Below, in pieces: positions 52,853-62,127 of a stretch of 64,000 nt of DNA (position 1 is its first letter; the number at the start of each line of letters is the position of its first letter). Where the stretch lies: assembly GCA_036741775.1 (NCBI GenBank), contig DAINRQ010000023.1, positions 8,723 to 72,722 of the forward strand, written 5' to 3'. The translations under genes were made by a program, and so were the position numbers. A model generated the notes under the pieces. It did no database searches, was not told the origin of the DNA, and worked only from the letters and a program-made list of their open reading frames with translations. The DNA comes from JAJKIV01 sp036741775 (GTDB lineage: Bacteria; Gemmatimonadota; Gemmatimonadetes; Gemmatimonadales; Gemmatimonadaceae).

Positions 52853-54831
52853 GATTCCCTCTCGAGCAGCCATCCGCCAATCGAAAGCGCGCTCGCGTGC
52901 CAGCCGGGCGCGACGAGCAGGGTCGCGTCGGCGAGCCCAATGGTGGCTCGGCCGCGCACGGACGCCGATAGCACGCTACCGTCATCGATGCGACGGGCAT
53001 CGCTCCACGCGGAGATCCCTCGACGCTCCAGCCGAACGTCGCGCGCGGAGGTCGACGCGGTGCACCGGACGCTCACCACCTCCACGGGGCGCTCGAGGGT
53101 GAAGCGGTATCGCTCGCCATGCAGAGCGCTGAAACTGTCGGCCAGGGCGGCGGCGTCGCTCGCCGGATCGTACTCGACGTCGAGCTCGTGCCCCTGCCCG
53201 ACGTAGCGCACTCGTGCGGTGTGGCGGACGAGAATTCCCGCGGCAATGTCGGTAGTGGAATGCGCTCGGGTGGCCCTGTCGGTGAGCGCGGCCGACGCCT
53301 GGCGCAGGTCGGCCGCGGACAACGTGTCCACGGGTTGCATCACACTCGCCGCGGCTCCATAGCGTCGAGGGGCGATGGCCAGCCCGAGCGCGCTCAGGAC
53401 GCCAGCGTTCGGCGGCACGATCACCCGGCGCACGTCGAGCGCGTCGGCGAGACCGCACGCGTGCAGCGGTCCGCCGCCCCCGAACGCAAGGAGGACGCAG
53501 TCGCGCGGGTCGATGCCACGCTCCACGCTGACTCGGCGGAGCGCGCGTGCCATCGCGGCGTCAGCGATCGCGACGATTGCGCTCGCGGTGGTTTCGCGCG
53601 TTGCGCCGAGCCGCGCGGCCAGGGCGTCGATGGCCGCGACCGCCCCGCCGATGTCCAGTTCCACGCCATCGCTCATGCGACTCGCGGCAATATTCCCAAG
53701 GGCGATGTGGGCGTCGGTGACCGTGGGCTGAGTCCCGCCACGCCGGAACGCGACCGGGCCCGGCCGGGCACCAGCACTCCGCGGACCGACGCGAAGCGCT
53801 CCACCATCATCCACCCACGCCAGGCTTCCGCCGCCGGCGGACACCGTCTCTACGAGCACCCGCGGCAACGCGATCGGCACGCCCGCGACGGCTCCGCCAA
53901 CCTCGAGCAACGGCTCGCCCTGAAGCACGAGCCCGACGTCGGCGCTCGTCCCGCCAATGTCGATGGTCAACGCGCGTTCGATGCCTAACGTGCGCGCGAC
54001 GAGCGCTGCCCCCGTGACCCCGCCGGCCGGTCCCGACAGGGCGAGTGACGCCCCGCGCAGCGCCGCATCCGACGCAGCCGCCGTCCCGCCGCTCGACGAC
54101 ATGACGCTCGGCGCCGGGAGCCCTGCGGCAGCGAGTCGCGCGGCAAGGCGCGCCACGTAGCGGCCGACCCCTGGCCGTACGTACGCCTCACACACGGTAG
54201 TCGCGGTCCGCTCGTACTCCCGGATCTCGGGCAACACGTCCGACGAGCACACCACATCGCGCTCCCCAGGGCCGTGCGGCCTCGAACGGCCGATGCACAG
54301 TTCCTGGCGCAGGGCGTTGGCGAGGATCTGCTCGTGCGACGGATCGGTGTAGGCGTGCAGCAACGCGACGGCCACGACGTCGGGATTCAGCGCCGCGACG
54401 CGTCTCGCGACCTCGGCCGCGCCCGCGGCAGTCAGCGGACGCGTGATCGCGTGGGGTTCCACACGTTCTTCGACCGCGACGACGCGCTCCGCTGGCACGA
54501 GGGGGGGCGGATGATGCGCGCTCAGATCGTAGAGCGAGCGGCGATCCTGGCGGCGGAGTTCCAGCAGGTCGGACGCACCGGCCGTGGCGCACAGCACGAC
54601 GCGGGAGCCCGTGCGTTCGAGCAGCATGTTGGTGACGACCGTCGTCCCATGGACGATCGCCGAGACGGGCGTGCCGCCTCGCGGCAGCCGATGGAGCGCG
54701 GTTTCGACGCCCTCGCTCTGATCGGCGGGTGTGCTCGAAACTTTGAGCGATGTAACGGAACCGTCGGCCGCAACGGCGACGAGGTCGGTGAACGTGCCAC
54801 CGACGTCGACGCCGACCGAGAGTCCGCTCAC
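52849..54831 (-). CDS. hyuA: Hydantoinase A/oxoprolinase subunit
   Basis: 660 residues from GTG 54829-54831. ASKHA-type ATPase: GVDVGGTFTDLVAVAADG, VHGTTVVTNMLLERTG, ALTIDIGGTSADVGLVL, FGGGGPLHACGLADALDV. Provides the ATP-dependent step partner of HyuB. The GTGA overlap with the upstream DUF4105 stop supports this start; a much longer frame upstream is non-coding. Both hyu genes are coupled. The substrate is not fixed by sequence. Confidence 0.93.
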   Translation of the reverse strand: MSGLSVGVDVGGTFTDLVAVAADGSVTSLKVSSTPADQSEGVETALHRLPRGGTPVSAIVHGTTVVTNMLLERTGSRVVLCATAGASDLLELRRQDRRSLYDLSAHHPPPLVPAERVVAVEERVEPHAITRPLTAAGAAEVARRVAALNPDVVAVALLHAYTDPSHEQILANALRQELCIGRSRPHGPGERDVVCSSDVLPEIREYERTATTVCEAYVRPGVGRYVARLAARLAAAGLPAPSVMSSSGGTAAASDAALRGASLALSGPAGGVTGAALVARTLGIERALTIDIGGTSADVGLVLQGEPLLEVGGAVAGVPIALPRVLVETVSAGGGSLAWVDDGGALRVGPRSAGARPGPVAFRRGGTQPTVTDAHIALGNIAASRMSDGVELDIGGAVAAIDALAARLGATRETTASAIVAIADAAMARALRRVSVERGIDPRDCVLLAFGGGGPLHACGLADALDVRRVIVPPNAGVLSALGLAIAPRRYGAAASVMQPVDTLSAADLRQASAALTDRATRAHSTTDIAAGILVRHTARVRYVGQGHELDVEYDPASDAAALADSFSALHGERYRFTLERPVEVVSVRCTASTSARDVRLERRGISAWSDARRIDDGSVLSASVRGRATIGLADATLLVAPGWHASALSIGGWLLERES

Positions 54832-56255
54832 GCCGCCGATCGCGAGACCACGGCGCGTGCTGCCGCGCCCGGCGCCGGACTCGTTGCGTGGACCGTCGCC
54901 AACGCTCGCATCGACCAGGCGAGCGCGACGTGAACCGGCAGCGCCAGGGCGATCACGGCACCGTTCACCTGGTCTACGCCGGGAAGGACCTGTATCACGA
55001 AGCCGAGGAGTGCGATGAGTGCGATGACGAGGGAGAGACGTTGGGCCGTATGCGCCGCACGCCCTCGCATGATCGCGAGCGGCAGAACGACCGCGAGTCC
55101 CAACGAGAGCGGCTCGAACTGCAACAGGTTCTCGTTCCACGCCATGAAGACATGACGCGTCGCCGCCCACCCCACGATGAGAATGGCCCCAAGCAGGCCG
55201 GTGAGCGCGGCCCACGTGGTCGTCAGCGTCGCGAGCGCAATGCGGGCCGCCCGGCGGCCCGCATTGGCAGCGCGCGTCAGCATCACCACGAGGCCACCGA
55301 TGACGAGCCCCGTCGCGAGGTAGATGAGCGTGTGGTCGGGCGGCTGCGTCGGCTCCGGTGGACGCTGAGCCGCGAACAGCTGTTGTTCGCCCTTCACGAG
55401 TGGCCGCGTCGAGCCGTCGGGGTTCTTCAATTGCACGCCGCGAACGTGCTCCTGGAGCCGCGCCGGCAGAAACATCTCCTCCCACGCGCTGATCGGTCGG
55501 TCCGCCACCGCACCCAGACCGATGTTCGTGCCGACTGCCACGGCGCGGTCGAATTGCAGCAGTCGTTGCGTATGGAACCGATAGGTCGTGTTCGTTAGGC
55601 GGCTGGCCGACACGTCGCGAAGGTGGCCCCCAATGACGCGATCGATCACGTCGCGGACGCGCGTCGAACAGTTGTCGAGGTAGTAGTCGTACCGGTAGTA
55701 ACGGTTCTCGGGGCGCGCATTCCACGCGATGTAGTCGCGCACGGCGACGCGCTCTTCCGGCGTCAGGTTCAGCTCCTGCGCCCAGACCGAGCGGTTCAGA
55801 TAACGGTACTTCTCCAGTTCCTCGGCGATCCCGTCACCCTGCATCCAGTACAGCGTGTTCCCGGTCATGAACCGCTGCAGGAAGTTCGGCTGATGGAAGT
55901 CGAAGGTCCCCCAGTTGTAGACGCTGTCCGTGCCACGCGCGGCATCCACGATGCGAATCGCGTTATGTCCGAACCGTTCCCAGATTTCGTCGCCATGCCC
56001 CATCGTCATGAGGTACACGGTGAGCTCGGAGCCCGGCGTCGGGAATCGGGAGTCGGGCGGGTGCCCGCCGAAGGCGGGCGAGGGGAATCGGGGGGCGACT
56101 GCCCCGGGCGCCACGGTCCCGGCAGGGTGTTCACCCTGCGCCAACCAGTTCCAGCTAACAGCGACCAGCGCTGGTTGCATGCCGCCGGTTCCCGGTGTCT
56201 GTGCCAGAAGATTGCTGGCCGCCACGAAACTCAGGACTGCGATCAACCTCCTCAC
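54828..56255 (-). CDS. DUF4105 membrane/periplasmic protein with an in-frame repeat insertion
   Basis: 475 residues. A signal sequence (LIAVLSFVAASNLLAQTPG) leads, about 50-75, to an Ala/Pro/Gly-rich linker that is partly encoded by a heptamer repeat (56041-56096). The DUF4105 domain (about 80-280) shows GHGDEIWERFGHNAIRIVD, YNWGTFDFHQPNFLQRFMTGN, YYLDNCSTRVRDVID. The C-terminal part has four to five membrane helices (LIYLATGLVIGGLVVML ... VIALALPVHVALAWSM). The domain resembles a papain-like lipoprotein-modification fold; its role is uncertain. It overlaps hyuA and the Gfo gene by 4 bases. Confidence 0.78.
   Translation of the reverse strand: MRRLIAVLSFVAASNLLAQTPGTGGMQPALVAVSWNWLAQGEHPAGTVAPGAVAPRFPSPAFGGHPPDSRFPTPGSELTVYLMTMGHGDEIWERFGHNAIRIVDAARGTDSVYNWGTFDFHQPNFLQRFMTGNTLYWMQGDGIAEELEKYRYLNRSVWAQELNLTPEERVAVRDYIAWNARPENRYYRYDYYLDNCSTRVRDVIDRVIGGHLRDVSASRLTNTTYRFHTQRLLQFDRAVAVGTNIGLGAVADRPISAWEEMFLPARLQEHVRGVQLKNPDGSTRPLVKGEQQLFAAQRPPEPTQPPDHTLIYLATGLVIGGLVVMLTRAANAGRRAARIALATLTTTWAALTGLLGAILIVGWAATRHVFMAWNENLLQFEPLSLGLAVVLPLAIMRGRAAHTAQRLSLVIALIALLGFVIQVLPGVDQVNGAVIALALPVHVALAWSMRALATVHATSPAPGAAARAVVSRSAA
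56041..56096. repeat. GGGAATC-type repeat inside the DUF4105 gene
   Basis: GGGAATC/GGGAGTC units (56041-56054) and an AGGGGAATCGGGG block with a GC-rich hairpin between them. The frame is kept, and it encodes the Pro/Ala/Phe-rich linker (PRFPSPAFGGHPPDSRFPTPG) right after the signal peptide. Confidence 0.7.
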
Positions 56256-57253
56256 AGCTTCACCTCTTTTCCCTCATCCGCGGAGCGGTACGCGGCCTCG
56301 ACCACCTTGTGCAGGATCACCTGGTCGGTCGGCGCCTCGTACGGCGTCTCATCGCGCAGCACCGACAGGAAGTGCGCGAGCTCCGCGCGATAGGACTGAT
56401 TGAACGAATTCTCGCGCGCGGCCGCGCCGCCTGGCGACACGTCGGTCGGCTTCCCGTTCAGCTCCTTCACCACCCGCAACGGGGCCAGCCGCGAGCTCCC
56501 GCGGGATGACAGCGTCTCGAACCACCATCGCTCCTCGTAGCCGACGTACGCCCACGAGATGTCGAACGTGAACGCCACGCCCGACTCACATTCGAGCGTC
56601 ACGAGCGCGGACTCCTCGACGTTCGCCCCTCGCGGCCGATCCATGTGCGCCCACACACGCGCCGGCGCAGGGTAATCAGCGAGCCACATCGCCAGGTCGA
56701 CCATCGGCAGGCCCTGATCGAAGAATGCCCCGCCGCCTGCTTCGGCGCGCCGCGCACGCCATCCTTCGGGTTTCATGCGCGGTTGATACACGCCAGCCCG
56801 AATCCCGGTCAGCTTGCCGAGCTCGCCGCCGCGGAGAAAGCGATCGAGCGCCTGGACGTCCGAGCGGAACCGATGATTGTTCGCCACGAACACCTTACGG
56901 TTCACACGATGCGCTGCGGCCAGAATGCGCTCGACGCCGCGGGCCGTGAGCGACAGCGGACGCTCGCACAGGACATGGACCTTGGCGGCAAGCGCCGCGA
57001 GTACGTGCGGCTCGTGCAGATGGTTCGGCGTCGCCACCACGACGGCGTCGAGCTCATCGAACTCGAGCAGGTCCTCGATGTCGGTGAACACATCCGGAAC
57101 GTCGAAGCGATCGGCGAGCGCACGTGCCTTGGGCCGATCGTTGTCGCAGAGCGCGACCAGCTCCGCGCCGCGCATCTTCGAGAGCAACGGCAGGTGCGCG
57201 AGTTGCGCGATGGCCCCGGCGCCGACCACGCCGACGCGAGTATTTGGCTTCAT
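56252..57253 (-). CDS. Gfo/Idh/MocA family oxidoreductase
   Basis: 333 residues from ATG 57251-57253. NAD(P)-binding motif VGVVGAGAIAQLAHLPLL, catalytic-region VHVLCERPLSLTARGVERIL (the Lys-type EKP is here ERP) and C-terminal alpha/beta domain. It probably oxidises a sugar or inositol-type alcohol; note the usual catalytic Lys of the EKP motif is replaced by Arg, so activity is uncertain. It overlaps the DUF4105 gene and the upstream gene by 4 bases. Confidence 0.88.
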   Translation of the reverse strand: MKPNTRVGVVGAGAIAQLAHLPLLSKMRGAELVALCDNDRPKARALADRFDVPDVFTDIEDLLEFDELDAVVVATPNHLHEPHVLAALAAKVHVLCERPLSLTARGVERILAAAHRVNRKVFVANNHRFRSDVQALDRFLRGGELGKLTGIRAGVYQPRMKPEGWRARRAEAGGGAFFDQGLPMVDLAMWLADYPAPARVWAHMDRPRGANVEESALVTLECESGVAFTFDISWAYVGYEERWWFETLSSRGSSRLAPLRVVKELNGKPTDVSPGGAAARENSFNQSYRAELAHFLSVLRDETPYEAPTDQVILHKVVEAAYRSADEGKEVKL

Positions 57254-57936
57254 CGAGTTCGAGAGGCCGGGTTGTCGAAGTAGTAGCTCGCGCCGACGCG
57301 AAGCGAACCGAAACGCGCGAGACTCAGGAAATCGTAGCGCGCCTGCCCCTCGAGCGCGATGTGTCGGAGGATGCGAATGTTCACGCCCGTCGTCCCCGCA
57401 ACACCCACCGCGATCACGTCCGTCGCGCGCTCCACGAACGTGCCGTCGATGAGGCGCCCGTCCGCGTTCACGACGTGCGTGGCGAGTCCCCCACCGATGT
57501 AGGGACGCATCCACCCGCTCGGGAAGTACGTTCGGCGCACGTCCGCGCCAAGCACAATGTCCGATACGGTGATGTCCCCAAGAACGACGCGCGCGTCGCC
57601 CGTGGGATCGGAGATCGCGTTGCGCAGTGAATCGGCGTATGCACGCACGTTCCGATCACGGAAGCGCGACCCCCAATACGTGACGTGGAAATACACGCGC
57701 CACGCCGGCGAGATCTCACCGTAATCGGCTTGCAGCGACCACGACGTGGTGGGCTCGATGCCGTACGGATTCACGCGGCCCACCTGCGCACCCAACGCCG
57801 TGAAGCGTAGCTTGTCGATCCCGAGACGCTCGAGCCACGACCCCTGCGCCTGTGCGCCGAGTGGGCTCGCGAACACGGTTGCGGCGAGGGACACCGACGC
57901 GAGAGCGATGCGGAGGTCAGTACGCGCGGGCGACAC
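57250..57936 (-). CDS. Putative outer-membrane beta-barrel protein
   Basis: About 228 residues from GTG 57934-57936, giving a clean signal (IALASVSLAATVFASPLGAQAQG). The mature chain alternates hydrophobic and polar residues in likely amphipathic strands (LRFTALGAQVGRV; WSLQADYGEISPAWRVYFHVTYWGS; RPYIGGGLATHVV; IRILRHIALEGQARYDFLSL; SLRVGASYYF) and ends with an aromatic-rich strand. No motif identifies it further. It overlaps the SpoIID-like gene by 20 bp and the Gfo gene by 4. Confidence 0.65.
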   Translation of the reverse strand: MSPARTDLRIALASVSLAATVFASPLGAQAQGSWLERLGIDKLRFTALGAQVGRVNPYGIEPTTSWSLQADYGEISPAWRVYFHVTYWGSRFRDRNVRAYADSLRNAISDPTGDARVVLGDITVSDIVLGADVRRTYFPSGWMRPYIGGGLATHVVNADGRLIDGTFVERATDVIAVGVAGTTGVNIRILRHIALEGQARYDFLSLARFGSLRVGASYYFDNPASRTR

Positions 57937-59200
57937 GGGTTCCGGGGTAGTACGTGCGGAGGATGGTGCGGAAGTCCTGACCCGCTCGCGCGCGACCGAT
58001 GGCGCCCCATTGACACATACCGACGCCATGACCGTAGCCGAGCCCTCGAACGGTCAGGCGCAGGAGCCGCCCATCGGCGCCGGTCACGACGTCAGGCGCA
58101 AAATATGTACTGTTGAGAGACTCGCCACGGGGCGAGCGAAGCACGTTGCGAATGTCGTTCCCGTGTACGCGGTACGTCCCGCTGTCCATGTCGAATCGCA
58201 GCGTCGCAACGCGGCCGGATGACGTGGTTCGTTCGACGGCGACCCCACGCACGCGACCAAGGGGGTGCGTCGGCGCCTTCGCATACGTGCGCAGGTACCG
58301 CTCGATGACGATCGTGAGTGTGTCCGCAGGCCAGCTTCGCTCCCAACGAAACCGCGGTGCGATGTCGCAATAGTACCGATCGGTGCTTCCGATGCGGTCG
58401 CTCACGCGTGTGAGATAAGGCTCGTCGCGTGAGCGCCAGAGCTCACTCGCCTCGGCCGTCGAACCGCCGCAGGTCGAGTAGTACTGGCCGCTGATGACAC
58501 GGTCGCGGTAGTACAACACCAGGCCAGCCGTCGCTGCGATTGCCGCGTCGGCGAGCGCGGTCTCGGAGTCGACCCCGCCGTAGACCTGATCGGCCGTCGT
58601 GGACGCGAGATCGAACCCGCGCGTCGCGTTCCCCAAGCGGGTGAATGCGTAGCTCCGTGCCGCGACGGCCTGCGCCTCGACGGCCGCGCGCTCATTGGGC
58701 CGTCGCACGCCGATCTCGCGGGGCACCACACCGCGCAGGTACCCCTCGAGCTCGACGTCATTGATGACGTGGACGGTCGTGTCGGTCGATGCGATCCGCA
58801 GCGCCCCCCGGTAGCGGCGCCCGTTCAGCGTAACGAATGCGGATGTCACCGATGACGCGACGACCGGGCCCGTCGTGACAACCCGGTCCGACTCGCCCGC
58901 TTGCGAGAGCCGCATCGTCCCTCCCGCGCCCGCCGAAAGACGAACGCGCCGCGTCGAATCGCCGCGCGCGATGACGCGCCCATCTCGATCGACGATCTGC
59001 CACGCTCCAGTCGCGCCGATAGACACCTGGCTGAACCCTCCGAGCGACACCCGGGCGATCCGGGCGTCCACCGTCGCTGACGGCGGCGGCGTTCGCGTAG
59101 GCGTTGGCGGGCGCGCGCACGACGCCGCGATGATCAGCGTTGCGACCGCGAGGCCACGCGCAATGCGCGCGTCGAGCGGCGCAGTGGCCTGCCGCGCCAT
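57917..59200 (-). CDS. SpoIID/LytB-domain protein
   Basis: 427 residues with a lipoprotein-like signal (LIIAASC). The SpoIID signature is VHVINDVELEGYLRGVVPREIG, RAAVEAQAVAARSYAFTRLG, QYYSTCGGSTAEASELW, VRGLGYGHGVGMCQWGAIGRAR. In Bacillus SpoIID is a lytic transglycosylase; in non-sporulating bacteria such proteins are likely peptidoglycan-remodelling lipoproteins. It is followed by a barrel-protein gene with an overlapping start. Confidence 0.88.
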   Translation of the reverse strand: MARQATAPLDARIARGLAVATLIIAASCARPPTPTRTPPPSATVDARIARVSLGGFSQVSIGATGAWQIVDRDGRVIARGDSTRRVRLSAGAGGTMRLSQAGESDRVVTTGPVVASSVTSAFVTLNGRRYRGALRIASTDTTVHVINDVELEGYLRGVVPREIGVRRPNERAAVEAQAVAARSYAFTRLGNATRGFDLASTTADQVYGGVDSETALADAAIAATAGLVLYYRDRVISGQYYSTCGGSTAEASELWRSRDEPYLTRVSDRIGSTDRYYCDIAPRFRWERSWPADTLTIVIERYLRTYAKAPTHPLGRVRGVAVERTTSSGRVATLRFDMDSGTYRVHGNDIRNVLRSPRGESLNSTYFAPDVVTGADGRLLRLTVRGLGYGHGVGMCQWGAIGRARAGQDFRTILRTYYPGTRVARAY

Positions 59201-59203
59201 GCG

Positions 59204-60592
59204 TTACCGCCCGAAACTCCCCGCCGTCGTCGCCATCGGGAGCGCACGACGCGTCCCCAGGGAGCGACCGGGAGCCCGGTATCGATCCGCGACACGTAGC
59301 ATCGACGCGGTGAAGTCGTAGTCGTCTTCCACCGCATCGATGATCACGTCCACGAGATCACCCGCCGCGACGTCGCCCACGAGCCGCGTTACGCCATCGA
59401 CGTCATCGGCCTGCCACGGCGTTCGCGCTTGCGCGATTCCGGTCGCGGCGTCGGCGCGATCGACGAGCACTCGCGCCTGGCTCCCCACGTGTGTCTCGTA
59501 TCGCTCCGCCGTGATGACGCGCTGCAGCTCGGTCAGGCGCTCGAGTCGCTCACGTTTCACGTCGTCGGGGACGTCGTCGGGGAGGTGCCACGCCCGCGTA
59601 CCCTCCTGCGCCGAGTAGGTGAACGCACCCACGCGGTCGAAGCGCGTCTCCTCGAGGAAATCGAGAAGCTGCTGAAAGTCATCTTCGGTTTCGCCGGGAA
59701 AGCCGACAATGCACGTCGTGCGAATGGCGACGTCAGGCACGACCTCGCGGATCCGCCGGATCCGCTGGCGCTGCACCTCCTGTCGCTCAGGACGTCGCAT
59801 GCGTTTCAGGACGGTGTCGGATGCATGCTGCATGGGAATGTCGAGGTAGCGCAGGATACGCGCCTCGCGCGCCATGAGCTCGAGGAGCGCGGGAGTAAGC
59901 CCCGCGGAGTACAGGTACAGCAGCCGGATCCACGGAATGGTGGTTTCGGCGATGAGCGCCTCGAGGAGTTGCGGCAACCCCACGCCGTCGCGTCGGTCGC
60001 GCCCGTAGTGCGCGAGATCCTGCGCGACGAGGTTGACCTCGCGCGCGCCCTGCAACTCCAGCAGTTGGGCCTCGCGAACCACGTCGTTCAGCGCGAACGA
60101 GCGGTGCTTCCCGCGCATGAGCGGGATCGCACAGAACGCGCACCCGTGATCGCACCCTTCGCTGATCTTGAGGTAGCGGACGTGCGGAAGCTCGCCGGAG
60201 TACACCCGCACCCCGGGGTGGTCGACGAGCGGGTCACCAAGCAGGCCGCGCTCCGTCAACTCCGGAATGAGCCGGTCGGTCTCGGCGGCGCCGAGGAAGA
60301 GATCGACTTCCGGCAAAGCGGCCGAGAGCTCGTCCTTGTGCCGCTGTACGAGGCACCCGACAGCGACGACAGCCTGACAGGCGCCGTCGCTTTTATATCG
60401 GCCGGCGCCCACGATGGCGTCGATGGATTCGCGCTTGGCCGCGTCGATGAACCCGCAGGTGTTGACGATGATGACGTCGGCCTCGGTGAGGTCGGCCGTC
60501 TCGACCGCGCCGTGGGCGATGAGCTCCGCGAGGTAGCGCTCGCTGTCGACGGTGTTCTTGTCGCAGCCGAGGGTGACGAGGCCGACCTTCAC
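59204..60592 (-). CDS. rimO: Ribosomal protein S12 methylthiotransferase RimO
   Basis: 462 residues from GTG 60590-60592. UPF0004 domain VKVGLVTLGCDKNTVDSERYL, FeS Cys region INTCGFIDAAKRESIDAI-type, radical SAM motif EGCDHGCAFCAIPLMRG, and C-terminal TRAM domain. Adds a methylthio group to Asp89 of S12. The start is complete in spite of the gap just upstream: an exact second copy of the first codons is found on the far side, so the gap does not cut the gene. Confidence 0.94.
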   Translation of the reverse strand: MKVGLVTLGCDKNTVDSERYLAELIAHGAVETADLTEADVIIVNTCGFIDAAKRESIDAIVGAGRYKSDGACQAVVAVGCLVQRHKDELSAALPEVDLFLGAAETDRLIPELTERGLLGDPLVDHPGVRVYSGELPHVRYLKISEGCDHGCAFCAIPLMRGKHRSFALNDVVREAQLLELQGAREVNLVAQDLAHYGRDRRDGVGLPQLLEALIAETTIPWIRLLYLYSAGLTPALLELMAREARILRYLDIPMQHASDTVLKRMRRPERQEVQRQRIRRIREVVPDVAIRTTCIVGFPGETEDDFQQLLDFLEETRFDRVGAFTYSAQEGTRAWHLPDDVPDDVKRERLERLTELQRVITAERYETHVGSQARVLVDRADAATGIAQARTPWQADDVDGVTRLVGDVAAGDLVDVIIDAVEDDYDFTASMLRVADRYRAPGRSLGTRRALPMATTAGSFGR

Positions 60593-60751
60593 GGGCNNNN
60601 NNNNNNNNNNNNNNNNNNNNNNNNNNNNNNNNNNNNNNNNNNNNNNNNNNNNNNNNNNNNNNNNNNNNNNNNNNNNNNNNNNNNNNNNNNNNNNNNGCTG
60701 TCGACGGTGTTCTTGTCGCAGCCGAGGGTGACGAGGCCGACCTTCACGGGC
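60542..60751. other. Assembly gap flanked by a 55-base exact duplication
   Basis: The 100-base N run (60597-60696) has an identical 55-nt sequence on each side (60542-60596 and 60697-60751), which is the start of rimO. This is the signature of two contigs that overlap by one assembly k-mer but were scaffolded with a fixed gap. The real sequence probably has one copy and no gap. Confidence 0.85.
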
Positions 60752-61026
60752 AGCGGTTGGGGTTTTGCATCCCCGAAAAGTAGCCTTCGGCTGAATCCCG
60801 GGAACTGGGACTAGGGAACTGGGAACAGGGAGCCGGGGACGGCGAGGCGTCGCTGATCGCAGATAGCCGCGCCTGTGAACACCGCCGCCGACGTCTCGTC
60901 GCACGAGGTCTTAGCCGATAGCTCCCACGATTACGAAACGGTTAAAAGCCCAGATGTGCGGTAGCCGCTGATCGGACACCCGTCCACATTCGAAGCTGGG
61001 GCCATCCCACCGGGGGAGACACGGAC
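60752..61026. other. Leader region upstream of the tandem paralogues
   Basis: No convincing gene. It contains a period-7 repeat at 60800-60834 (GGGAACT, GGGACTA, GGGAACT, GGGAACA, GGGAGCC) and a CCGGGGGAGACAC ribosome-binding-like region before the next ATG. It should hold divergent promoters for rimO and the paralogue pair. Confidence 0.5.
60800..60834. repeat. Period-7 GGGAACT repeat
   Basis: Five tandem 7-base units GGGAACT/GGGACTA/GGGAACT/GGGAACA/GGGAGCC. Same family as 33844-33980 and 42700-42727. Confidence 0.8.
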
Positions 61027-62118
61027 ATGTTCAGCACGTGCCTGTTCTGTCATGGTCAGCTCGGCAAGAACGACGTGGTGGAGCACTTTCCCGTCGGCGC
61101 CCGCCTCGCGTTCGACAGCAAACGCGGCCGGCTCTGGGCGGTGTGCCCTCATTGCCGCCGGTGGAACCTGTCCCCACTTGATGAGCGGCACGAAGCCATA
61201 GACGAGTGCGAGCGGCTCTACCGTGCCACGCGCGCGCGCGTGTCCACGGACAACATCGGCCTCGCCCCGCTGCCGAGCGGCGTGGATCTCATACGCATTG
61301 GTGAGCCGCTTCGTCCCGAGTTCGCCGCGTGGCGGTACGGGTCGCAGTTGCGGTGGCGGCGTCGCCGGGTTGGCATTGCAGCGGGCGTTGTCGGAGCCGC
61401 CGGGGTAGCTGCCGCGACCGTCGCCGGACCGGCATTGCTCGCCGCGGCTGCCCCACTCATGGGACAGGCACTCATTGGCTACTGCGTGCCACTCTGGGTC
61501 GTGCCGAGCATGGTCGCGGTGGACCTGGCGGACGAGTGGCAGTGGGAGCGCGTCGCTCTCCGGGTCGCGAGCCCGCAAGGCCGGAAGCTCAGGGTGCGTG
61601 TGAAGCACCTTTGGGAATCGGCGTATTACACCGACCGACATTCCGGTGAGCTCGCCCTCCGCCTGGTTCACGACGGCGGTGTGACGCGGTACGAAGGCGA
61701 GCGCGCCCTGTTCGCGGGCAGCCGCTTGCTGGCGCGAGCGAACTGGCTCGGCGCCGCTGCGGGACTCGTACAGCGCGCGGTCCGGCAGATCGATGAGAGC
61801 GGGGACGCCGACACGTTCCTCCACAAGACCGCATCACGGTTCTCGCGTTTTCACGGGCGCCGGATGATGGCCCGCTACCGTCGCATCGGCGCGATGAGCC
61901 TGGTGCCGGAGGAGCGGCTCGCGCTCGAGATGGCCGTGCACGAGGAGACGGAGCGTCGCGCGCTCGAGGGTGAGCTCGCACGACTCGCCGACGAGTGGAA
62001 GGAGGCCGAAGAGATTGCCGCGATCGCTGACGAGCTGTTCGTTACGCCGGCAGAACAGCGCCTGGGCCCGGGGGAGCGCGATTCCGGTGAGGGTCCGCTC
62101 GACGACGCACGAGCGTAG
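61027..62118 (+). CDS. Zinc-ribbon membrane protein, tandem paralogue 1
   Basis: 363 residues. Zinc-ribbon ligands are C5/C8 (CLFC) and C40/C43 (CPHC) in a compact N-terminal domain (VVEHFPVGARLAFDSKRGRLWAVC). Then comes a conserved stretch (EAIDECERLYRATRARVSTDNIGLAPLPSGVDLIRIG), a hydrophobic region (~117-165, GIAAGVVGAAGVAAATVAGPALLAAAA) and a soluble C-terminal half ending in an acidic helical tail (LARLADEWKEAEEIAAIADELF). I do not recognise the family. It is 9 bp from a close paralogue. Confidence 0.7.
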   Translation: MFSTCLFCHGQLGKNDVVEHFPVGARLAFDSKRGRLWAVCPHCRRWNLSPLDERHEAIDECERLYRATRARVSTDNIGLAPLPSGVDLIRIGEPLRPEFAAWRYGSQLRWRRRRVGIAAGVVGAAGVAAATVAGPALLAAAAPLMGQALIGYCVPLWVVPSMVAVDLADEWQWERVALRVASPQGRKLRVRVKHLWESAYYTDRHSGELALRLVHDGGVTRYEGERALFAGSRLLARANWLGAAAGLVQRAVRQIDESGDADTFLHKTASRFSRFHGRRMMARYRRIGAMSLVPEERLALEMAVHEETERRALEGELARLADEWKEAEEIAAIADELFVTPAEQRLGPGERDSGEGPLDDARA

Positions 62119-62127
62119 GCGCGACCC

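Noticed and set aside
52853..52873. ATG start of hyuB at 52873
   Set aside because: The GTG at 52852 gives the GTGA overlap seen throughout this operon and has a better ribosome-binding site.
60542..60751. A true 55-bp direct repeat near rimO
   Set aside because: It flanks an N gap exactly and is best explained as overlapping contig ends.
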